NCBI GenBank assembly: GCA_050185455.1
Contig: JBFWZL010000193.1
Location: 1-11,053, forward strand
Length of the DNA stretch: 11,053 bases
Direction: 5' to 3'
DNA from: SYOC01 sp050185455
Lineage (GTDB): Bacteria; Desulfobacterota; Binatia; Bin18
This document shows, piece by piece, positions 5,839 to 11,053 of this stretch; within the stretch, counting starts at the first letter, position 1, and each line of letters opens with the position of its first letter. The position numbers were made by a program, and so were the translations under genes. Below the pieces are notes generated by a model. That model saw nothing but the letters and a program-made list of their open reading frames with translations. It was not told the DNA's origin and made no database searches.

Positions 5839-6690
5839 TTAGCCGCCTCCTTCACTCATGAGTGAGCGCGCTTCCCACAGCTCGGGGAAGAATTTCTTGT
5901 CGATTGTTCCCTTGAGATAAGAGGCGCCGCTACTGCCGCCCGTGCCCATGCGCAACCCGATGGTTCGTTCGACCATTTGAATGTGACGTAGGCGCCAGCT
6001 CACGATGAGTTCGTCAAATTCGGTCAAGCGTTCACACACATCGATCCAGTCGCGATGGCCTTTTTCATCACGATAGAAAGCAACAATGGCTCGGGCGCGC
6101 GCTTGCAACTTGTCTTCTGCGCTGGCGCGTTCGCCAACTTGCGGCATCGTCCCAAGCGCCGCAAGCGCATCAAAAAAAACGTCGCGCAAGGAAGGCTCCT
6201 GCAAGCGCCGTTTCAGAGCGGCCGCCATTTCGGGTGTGGGCTCGTGGAAGCGCAACAAGCGTTGATCCTTGAGGCCGCAGAGAAATTCAAGCTCGCGGAA
6301 TTGTTCGGATTGAAAGCCACTGGCCGGTTTCAACAGGTCGCGAAACGCCAAAAAATGCGTAGGCAGCATGGTTTCCAAAACGGTAAACTGCTCGACCAAC
6401 ACGCGAGCGATTTCAGTACAACGGCGCAACAAACGCGCAGCCTCGTATACTTCATCGCGTGAACCAGGGTTACTCACAGCGGCTTGCAGGTTCGCGACTA
6501 CCGCGTCCAGTTCATGAAGCAACAGCTTGAACCAGAGTTCGTAGGTTTGGTGGATGACGATAAACAAGAGTTCGTCATGGTGCGGCGGTGATGACTGCGG
6601 ATGTTGGAGACTGGTAAGCTGCGGAATACACAGGTAATCTCCATACGAGAGCGGAGGGACGCTGGAGCGCGGCGGAGGCTCTGTGCTCAT
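5839..6690 (-). CDS. kynA: tryptophan 2,3-dioxygenase
   Basis: The product is a 283-residue cytoplasmic heme enzyme opening the indole ring of L-tryptophan to N-formylkynurenine. The family blocks are in order: LSYGDYLCIPQLTSLQ (14-29); DELLFIVIHQTYELWFK (39-55) with the distal His48 (His55 in the Xanthomonas enzyme); LPTHFLAFRDLL and ASGFQSEQFRELEFL (109-137) with Arg132 matching the carboxylate-binding Arg117; SWRLRHIQMVERTIG (231-245) with the proximal heme ligand His236; and GTGGSSGASYLK (249-260) with Thr250 matching Thr254. All key residues are present, so it should be active. ATG 6690 (MSTEPPP) is preferred. An in-frame TTG at 6726 would add 12 residues; neither has a convincing Shine-Dalgarno. 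kynU follows by 3 bases. No kynurenine formamidase is nearby, so that step must come from elsewhere. Confidence 0.93.
   Translation of the reverse strand: MSTEPPPRSSVPPLSYGDYLCIPQLTSLQHPQSSPPHHDELLFIVIHQTYELWFKLLLHELDAVVANLQAAVSNPGSRDEVYEAARLLRRCTEIARVLVEQFTVLETMLPTHFLAFRDLLKPASGFQSEQFRELEFLCGLKDQRLLRFHEPTPEMAAALKRRLQEPSLRDVFFDALAALGTMPQVGERASAEDKLQARARAIVAFYRDEKGHRDWIDVCERLTEFDELIVSWRLRHIQMVERTIGLRMGTGGSSGASYLKGTIDKKFFPELWEARSLMSEGGG
5846..5852 (-). promoter_or_regulatory. kynU ribosome binding site inside the kynA 3' end
   Basis: AAGGAGG on the minus strand lies within the last codons of kynA (encoding EGGG) and 10 bases before the kynU ATG. Ribosomes finishing kynA would keep this site open, indicating coupled translation. 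Confidence 0.8.
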
Positions 6691-6819
6691 GGGCGAATTT
6701 AAGCACGAGTCAGATTTGCGGGTCAATGGAACATCTTCGTTTCTCTAAGCCCGACTTTAGCCAATCAGGCTGCGGAACACACCGTAGCGGCCCCGCGCTC
6801 GAACACCAAGCTCGGGACT

Positions 6820-6848
6820 TTTATCATCTCCGCATAAGAACATTACAA
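6820..6848 (-). promoter_or_regulatory. weak sigma70-type promoter candidate upstream of kynA
   Basis: On the minus strand TTGTAA (6843-6848) and GATAAA (6820-6825) are separated by 17 bases, each matching 4 of 6 consensus positions. They lie about 130 bases upstream of the kynA ATG, in the 267-base gap after the third LLM gene. The match is modest and may be chance. Confidence 0.25.
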
Positions 6849-6957
6849 AATGACAGGAGCCCCGCCTGGAGAAACTTCCGGGCCGTCCGCTGAGCCAGCA
6901 CTGCCTTCTGCGCCCTCAGTTCTTGCGTGCCGGGAGCGCCTCTCTCCTGACTACTGT

Positions 6958-7992
6958 TTACCGACATCGCGGTATGACTTCTTTGGCGAATAATTCCATC
7001 GAGCGTTTCACGATGGCGTGATCGACCAGCCCACCCTGGTTGAAGTAGCCAATAAACTCATCCATCTGAAATTCACGCTGCAGAGCGCGCACCCGCTCGA
7101 CGCAATAATCCGGATCACCAAAGACGCTCATGCGTTCGACTTTTTCATAGGTCGCCCGCTCCAGCTTGGCGACGGCGTCACGGAATGCTTCATAGCTTTT
7201 GATTGTCGTCTCGCCCAACGGCCGTAGCCGCTCGCCCGCCGCACGGAAGAAGTTCATCAAGCTGGTCTCGCATTCCTCACGAGCTTTTACGCGACTGTCC
7301 GAGACATGCACGGAAAACATGAGCGCCACGTCTTGCCGAGCGCCGGGTTGCAACACCTCTCGGTGGACTCCAAGATATTCGCGCAACTTGTCCGGTGGAT
7401 TAATCAGCGGCGAGGCAAAAACCGGCAACCCGAGCCGCCCGGCAATGGCAAACGTATCGGGACTATTAGCGGCAAGGCGAATAGGCGGATGCGGTTTCTG
7501 CAACGGCTTCGGCACCACGGAGAGATCCTCCGCCTGAAAATATTTCCCACGGTAGGAAAAACGCTCATTCGTCCACGCTTGGAGTATAACGTCGAGAGCT
7601 TCTTCGAAGCGTTCGCGGCTTTCCTCTTGGGGAATGTTATAGCCGACATAATGGATTGGCGCCGTGCCGCGACCGACGCCAAACTCCAAGCGTCCGCCGC
7701 TCAGCACATCGGCCGTCGCCGCTTCCTCCGCCATTTTCACCGGGCTATGCAGCGGGAGCAGAGAGACCGCCGTCCCTAAACGGATGCGAGTCGTGCGCTG
7801 CGCCGCCGCCGCAAGCACCATCAGCGGCGAAGCCAGGATCGAGGACTGACGACCGAAGTGCAGCTCCCCAAGCCACACTGTGTCGAACCCCAGCTCATCC
7901 CCAAAAACAATCTGCGCGAGAATGTCCTGGAGCCGCTGACTCTCGGCTTGTGAGTCCGCGCACGGCAATTGATCAAAAAATCCAAACCGCAT
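6958..7992 (-). CDS. LLM-class flavin-dependent oxidoreductase 3
   Basis: The product is a 344-residue luciferase-superfamily protein. It starts MRFGFFDQLP. GFDTVWLGELHF (35-46) is the active-site strand, with GELHF in place of PEHH. RIRLGTAVSLLPLHSPVKMAEEAATADVLSGGR follows at 69-101 (block position only), then GVGRG (105-109), SRERFEEALDVILQAWT (125-141), PKPLQKPHPPIRLAA (161-175) and IAGRLGLPVFASPL (183-196). It belongs to a different subgroup from the tandem pair at 1595-3821. AAGGAGG lies 6 bases upstream of the ATG at 7992, a strong start. It follows the MAPEG gene by 53 bases on the same strand and is probably cotranscribed with it. Substrate and flavin source are unknown. Confidence 0.9.
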   Translation of the reverse strand: MRFGFFDQLPCADSQAESQRLQDILAQIVFGDELGFDTVWLGELHFGRQSSILASPLMVLAAAAQRTTRIRLGTAVSLLPLHSPVKMAEEAATADVLSGGRLEFGVGRGTAPIHYVGYNIPQEESRERFEEALDVILQAWTNERFSYRGKYFQAEDLSVVPKPLQKPHPPIRLAANSPDTFAIAGRLGLPVFASPLINPPDKLREYLGVHREVLQPGARQDVALMFSVHVSDSRVKAREECETSLMNFFRAAGERLRPLGETTIKSYEAFRDAVAKLERATYEKVERMSVFGDPDYCVERVRALQREFQMDEFIGYFNQGGLVDHAIVKRSMELFAKEVIPRCR

Positions 7993-8045
7993 AGAGCCCT
8001 CCTTTCGAACCTCTGCGGTCGAGTTTCAGCAACGTCTAATTTAGT

Positions 8046-8435
8046 CTAGATAGACAAGTAGGCGGCGACACACAACGCCAAACCGCCAAGATACGTCCCA
8101 AGCGCCCCCACGAAGCGTAAGGGATGAGCTTTAGCCAAGGTGGGAGAAACGATAATTCCCACCGCAATAAGATAACGGCAAGCCGTCACCAGCCACATGA
8201 CCCAGATCATCCACATCGCCGGGCTTCGCGACCCGATCAAGAGCATGAGCACGGCGAGCATGGGCGCGTACTCAGTTGTGTTGCCGTGGGCGCGAATCAT
8301 TTTGTATAAACGATCCGTCGGATCTGGGTTATACCCCGACGTCGTGTTCGTGCTTCCTCGTGTCATCGACACGCCAAAGCCGAGCCCAAAGACCAGCACC
8401 CCCAGCAGCGCCGTACAAATAATGGCCGTTTCCAT
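8046..8435 (-). CDS. MAPEG-family membrane protein
   Basis: The product is 129 residues with four hydrophobic spans (about 4-24, 56-68, 73-97 and 108-128). The motif MIRAHGNTTEYAPML (46-60) is the R-x-H-x-N-x-x-E hallmark of the MAPEG family (membrane-associated proteins in eicosanoid and glutathione metabolism). The length equals typical bacterial members. Family members conjugate or reduce with glutathione, or are uncharacterised; many bacterial ones have no known substrate. ATG 8435 is chosen because GGGGAGGGG lies a few bases upstream and the product then begins in the first membrane span. A longer open frame to 8555 adds 40 basic, non-family residues. It is the first gene of the minus-strand block, divergent from LLM 4 and upstream of LLM 3. 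A detoxification role alongside the oxidoreductases is an inference. Confidence 0.85.
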   Translation of the reverse strand: METAIICTALLGVLVFGLGFGVSMTRGSTNTTSGYNPDPTDRLYKMIRAHGNTTEYAPMLAVLMLLIGSRSPAMWMIWVMWLVTACRYLIAVGIIVSPTLAKAHPLRFVGALGTYLGGLALCVAAYLSI

Positions 8436-8486
8436 GGTTCCCCTCCCCGGAAAATTTTTTCCTTTCTTTCTTTGCCCTCTTTTTTT

Positions 8487-8495
8487 GTTATAGCA
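8487..8495 (-). promoter_or_regulatory. extended -10 promoter candidate for the MAPEG gene
   Basis: On the minus strand TGC-TATAAC forms an extended -10 element (5 of 6 to TATAAT plus the TG). It lies about 51 bases before the ATG at 8435 and is followed by an A-rich initial transcribed stretch. No convincing -35 is found at 17 bases, which is tolerated for extended -10 promoters. Confidence 0.35.
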
Positions 8496-8599
8496 ATGCC
8501 CTCCCTGTAACGACGGCGCAGCGCATCTTCCGCCTTGTGAAACGGAGATAGGCATTATAGAAGGAAGCGCGCACGTGAAATCAACAAAAGGAGGCGGAT

Positions 8600-9475
8600 A
8601 TGAATATTGGTATTTTAATACCGGCGACAGCGCACACGAGCAACATGACGGAGATTGCGCAACGAGTCGAGGGCTTAGGTTTTGAATCCTTGTGGATTCC
8701 GGAACACCCAGTAATTCCCGTCGGGTTTAAAACACAAGTGCCCGGCGGCGGCAAATTGCCGGAGCATTATAATCGTTGGGCCGATCCGTTTATCGCGCTT
8801 ACCGTGGCGGCGACGGCAACGAAGCGCATCAAGCTCGCAACGGGAATTTGCTTACTTCCCGAACGCAACGCGTTAATGACCGCGAAAGTGATCGCCACTC
8901 TTGATATGTACTCGGGCGGACGCGTAGTCCTCGGCGTTGGCGCCGGTTGGTTACGAGAAGAAACCGAAGTCATGGGGGCGAATTTTCGTCTGCGCTGGAA
9001 ACAGTTGCGCGAAACCACTGAAGCCATGCGTATCTGCTGGACGCAACCGGAACCCAGCTACCAGGGCGAGTTGGTGCAGTTTCCCTCTGTGTATTGCGAC
9101 CCCAAGCCCGTGCAGAAATCCGGCCCGCCGATCTTTCTGGGTGGTCACGTGCCAAAGGCGCTAGAACGCGTGGCGCGCACCTATGACGGCTGGTGCCCAC
9201 TCTCAAACGATCCGGCGGACTACGGAAGTAAAGTCGCGACTATCCGTCAGCTCGCGAAAGAATCCGGCCGCAATCCCGACTTGCTGACGATGTCGGCGTT
9301 CGTTGATCCGCAAAATGGCGCGCTTTCCGTGGATACCATGAAAGCGTTTCGCGATGCAGGAGCAAGCCGGATCGTGCTCTTTTCACAACCATTTGCTAAA
9401 GAGGTTGCCGAAGGGAAAGCGCTGGAGTGTATCGAGCGGGTGGCTCCAGTCATTGAGCGAGCGCAAAAAGTGTGA
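8600..9475 (+). CDS. LLM-class oxidoreductase 4, probable F420-dependent (TIGR03619/Rv2161c type)
   Basis: The product is a 291-residue, shorter member of the luciferase superfamily. The marks are MNIGILIP; LGFESLWIPEH (26-36); the insertion with HYNRWADPFIALTVAA (56-71); LATGICLLPERN (79-90); LDMYSGGRVVLGVGAGWLREE (101-121, block position only), with the GVGAGWL-EE turn typical of this subgroup; RWKQLRETTEAMRICWT (132-148); and DPKPVQKSGPPIFLGGH (167-183). Members of this subgroup are generally annotated as F420-dependent, so the cofactor here is likely F420 but not shown. AAAGGAGG lies 5 bases upstream of the ATG. It heads the plus-strand set with the cupin (78 bases on) and the aldo/keto reductase. 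It is not close to the other three LLM proteins in the window. Confidence 0.9.
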   Translation: MNIGILIPATAHTSNMTEIAQRVEGLGFESLWIPEHPVIPVGFKTQVPGGGKLPEHYNRWADPFIALTVAATATKRIKLATGICLLPERNALMTAKVIATLDMYSGGRVVLGVGAGWLREETEVMGANFRLRWKQLRETTEAMRICWTQPEPSYQGELVQFPSVYCDPKPVQKSGPPIFLGGHVPKALERVARTYDGWCPLSNDPADYGSKVATIRQLAKESGRNPDLLTMSAFVDPQNGALSVDTMKAFRDAGASRIVLFSQPFAKEVAEGKALECIERVAPVIERAQKV

Positions 9476-9496
9476 TGCCTAATTCCACCAACTTTC

Positions 9497-9521
9497 TCCC
9501 TTTCCCACAAGAGGAAAGGGA
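9497..9521. repeat. hairpin between LLM 4 and cupin genes
   Basis: The arms tccctttcc (9497-9505) and ggaaaggga (9513-9521) are perfectly complementary around a 7-base loop. It lies 22 bases after the LLM 4 stop, with no T-run after it. It may be an mRNA stabiliser, a partial terminator, or a variant of the pyrimidine-rich hairpin repeats common in large environmental genomes (inference). Confidence 0.5.
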
Positions 9522-9553
9522 ACCGATAACCACTGGATAAGGGAGTGACTGCC

Positions 9554-9916
9554 GTGCCCACCTTCATCGATTCCCCGACACGCATCCAGGCAGTAGGGAA
9601 CAAGCCAAAGATCATCGAAGAGTTTGTTGGACGAGTAAACTCCAAAACATCCGCGGTCAGCATCGCCCGCATGAAAAGCCCGAGCGGCTGGGTCGAACCT
9701 GGCCAAACTCCCGAGTTCGATGAATACACCGTTGTCCTACATGGCATGCTGCGAGTGACGACGAAGAACGGTGTGGTTGATGTCGCGGCGGGACAAGCCC
9801 TCATCGCTCATAGTGGAGAATGGGTGCAATACAGCACCCCTGGTCCGGAGGGCGCGGAATACATTTCCGTATGTCTACCGGCGTTTTCGCCGGAGACTGT
9901 GCGTCGAGATCAGTAA
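9554..9916 (+). CDS. small single-domain cupin protein
   Basis: The product is 120 residues starting at GTG (MPTFIDSP). The beta-barrel core runs from about 45 to 108: GWVEPGQTPEFDEYTVVLHGMLRV is motif 1 (block at 45-68) and GQALIAHSGEWVQYSTP is motif 2 (80-96). The usual metal-binding HxH and E of motif 1 are replaced by E48, Q51, E54 and E57. H86 is the only histidine in motif 2. Metal binding, if any, would therefore be acidic-ligand type. GTG 9554 is preferred over the in-frame GTG 9545: AAGGGAG (9539-9545) sits 8 bases upstream of 9554 but abuts 9545. The aldo/keto reductase starts 17 bases downstream, so the two are surely cotranscribed. Small cupins of this kind may be isomerases, lyases or sugar/carbonyl binders; function is not assignable. 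Confidence 0.8.
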   Translation: MPTFIDSPTRIQAVGNKPKIIEEFVGRVNSKTSAVSIARMKSPSGWVEPGQTPEFDEYTVVLHGMLRVTTKNGVVDVAAGQALIAHSGEWVQYSTPGPEGAEYISVCLPAFSPETVRRDQ

Positions 9917-9933
9917 AGTGAGAAGGAGGACCT

Positions 9934-10944
9934 ATGCAATACACCAAGCTCGGTAATACCGGCGTTACCGTATCGCGCATCTGCCTCGGATGCATGAGTT
10001 ATGGCGATGGCAAATGGCGCGCCTGGACGATCGGCGCCGACGAAGCAAGGGAACATTTCGCTCTCGCCCTTGAAGCCGGCGTCAACTTCTTTGATACCGC
10101 TGATGTCTATTCCACAGGCGTCAGTGAAGAAATCACTGGCCGCTGGCTGGGTGAGATGGCCGCGCGCGATGATATCGTCGTCGCGACCAAAGTGAATGGT
10201 CCCATGGGTCCCGGCCCCAATCGCCGTGGGCTCAGCCGCAAACACATCATCGAGGCGTGCGAGAATTCCTTGCGGCGCCTCAAGATGGAGTATGTCGATC
10301 TCTACCAAATCCATCGCTGGGACTACACCACTCCGCTCGAAGAGACGCTGGAAGCGCTCGATTCCCTAGTGCGTGCGGGCAAGGTGCGTTATCTCGGGGC
10401 CAGCAGTATGGCGGCGTGGCAGTTCGCTAAAGCGTTGTACACCGCCAAGGAGCACGGCTGGCATCGCTTTGTCACGATGCAGAACCATTACAACCTGATT
10501 TATCGTGAAGAAGAGCGGGAGATGAATCCGCTTTGTATCGACCAGGGAGTCGCTCTTATCCCTTGGAGCCCGCTGGCGCGCGGCCTTTTGGAAGGGGACC
10601 GTGCACGTCAGCCCGGCGAAGGACCGACCAAGCGCGCCCAGACGGATCACATAGCCAAAAACCTCTATTTCCATGAGAACGACTACGAAGTCGCTGTTGC
10701 TACGCAAAAAATCGCTAAAGAACGCGGCGTGACGCCGACCCAACTCGCCTGCGCCTGGATCCTCCAAGCACCGGGCGTGACGGCGCCGATCGTCGGCGCC
10801 ACCAAAACACACCATCTGCAACAAATCTTCGAGGCGGTTGAGATCAAACTCACCGCAGAAGAAGTCACGGTGCTCGAAGCACCCTACCGACCTCACCCTA
10901 TCGTAGGCTACGAACATCCTCTGCCAAAGAAGATGGTGAAGTGA
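9934..10944 (+). CDS. aldo/keto reductase
   Basis: The product is a 336-residue (alpha/beta)8 NADPH-dependent carbonyl reductase. The catalytic tetrad is complete: Asp54 and Tyr59 in NFFDTADVYSTG (51-62), Lys86 in VVATKVNG (82-89), and His127 in VDLYQIHRWD (121-130). Other marks are the N-terminal MQYTKLGNTGVTVSRICLG, LVRAGKVRYLGASS (148-161), and the cofactor-binding region AWILQAPGVTAPIVGATK in the C-terminal third. The N-terminus and the CMSYGD segment resemble the YajO-like group of bacterial aldo/keto reductases (AKR11/12-like); finer placement needs a tree. AAGGAGG lies 5 bases before the ATG, a strong start. It follows the cupin by 17 bases as the last identified gene of the plus-strand set. 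It probably reduces an aldehyde or ketone produced by the pathway (inference). Confidence 0.92.
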   Translation: MQYTKLGNTGVTVSRICLGCMSYGDGKWRAWTIGADEAREHFALALEAGVNFFDTADVYSTGVSEEITGRWLGEMAARDDIVVATKVNGPMGPGPNRRGLSRKHIIEACENSLRRLKMEYVDLYQIHRWDYTTPLEETLEALDSLVRAGKVRYLGASSMAAWQFAKALYTAKEHGWHRFVTMQNHYNLIYREEEREMNPLCIDQGVALIPWSPLARGLLEGDRARQPGEGPTKRAQTDHIAKNLYFHENDYEVAVATQKIAKERGVTPTQLACAWILQAPGVTAPIVGATKTHHLQQIFEAVEIKLTAEEVTVLEAPYRPHPIVGYEHPLPKKMVK

Positions 10945-11053
10945 GCATCGAGGCCACTGAGCTGAGTGAAGAAACAAACGCGAGAAAGATCAAGTCGGTT
11001 CATTTTCAGAACTTGTGCTCCTTTGTGTGAGTGTGGAAGCCGTGCTCCTGCTT

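Noticed and set aside
6691..6726. TTG start giving tryptophan dioxygenase 12 more residues
   Set aside because: There is no Shine-Dalgarno and the added residues are not family-like. It cannot be excluded, since ATG 6690 also lacks a good site.
8436..8555. 40-residue upstream extension of the MAPEG gene
   Set aside because: The added segment is basic and non-family. It covers the promoter region, and a ribosome site precedes ATG 8435.
10366..10977. 203-codon minus-strand frame opposite the aldo/keto reductase
   Set aside because: It is a shadow of a gene with a complete catalytic tetrad and has no domain of its own.
1..11053. tRNA, rRNA, CRISPR array, transposase, integrase or att sites
   Set aside because: No cloverleaf, regular spacer-repeat array or mobile-element protein was recognised on either strand. 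The repeats found are palindromic intergenic elements.

Overview
This is bacterial chromosomal DNA, moderately to highly GC-rich. It has strong AGGAGG-type ribosome binding sites and many palindromic intergenic repeats. Several luciferase-like monooxygenases (LLM) in a row, an RTX/CSLREA surface-protein remnant, an aerobic tryptophan dioxygenase and dispersed hairpin repeats fit a large-genome, aerobic, uncultured soil or marine bacterium, for example of a deltaproteobacterial/Binatota or Tectomicrobia-like type. That placement is an inference with low confidence, because there is no rRNA or other marker in the window.

Layout. (1) Positions 1-1379 hold secreted RTX-type calcium-binding repeat proteins: the 3' end of one gene (2-196), a small intact gene with a signal peptide (266-739), and a decayed gene (934-1379). 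The decayed gene keeps a signal peptide, a CSLREA-like start and an RTX tail nearly identical to that of the first gene. (2) Positions 1595-3821 hold two tandem LLM paralogues on the plus strand, separated by a palindrome-rich spacer. An inverted repeat pair (3846-3932) lies where they converge with the minus-strand block. (3) Positions 3963-8435 form a minus-strand block read right to left: MAPEG membrane protein, a third LLM, tryptophan 2,3-dioxygenase (kynA), a kynureninase-like PLP enzyme (kynU) and a YkgB/RclC-type membrane protein. (4) Positions 8600-10944 form a plus-strand set diverging from MAPEG: a fourth LLM of the Rv2161c/TIGR03619 type, a small cupin, and an aldo/keto reductase. 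The last 109 bases (10945-11053) hold nothing I can identify.

How the genes may work together. kynA and kynU are translationally coupled and would carry tryptophan to anthranilate, but the formamidase needed between them is absent from the window. The four LLMs, the aldo/keto reductase and the cupin look like an oxidative catabolic or detoxification locus with unknown substrates. I see no regulator, transporter or dedicated flavin/F420 reductase.

No tRNA, rRNA, CRISPR array, transposase or integrase was seen. No stretch longer than 300 bases lacks a gene. The larger gaps are 740-933 (two hairpins), 1380-1594 (a 20-bp palindrome), 2636-2786 (palindromic repeats), 4488-4647 (a hairpin repeat), 6691-6957 (a weak promoter candidate) and 8436-8599 (the divergent promoter region). 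No previously undescribed system is clearly demonstrated. The best leads are the decaying RTX/CSLREA family, the co-varying hairpin repeat and the LLM-rich locus.
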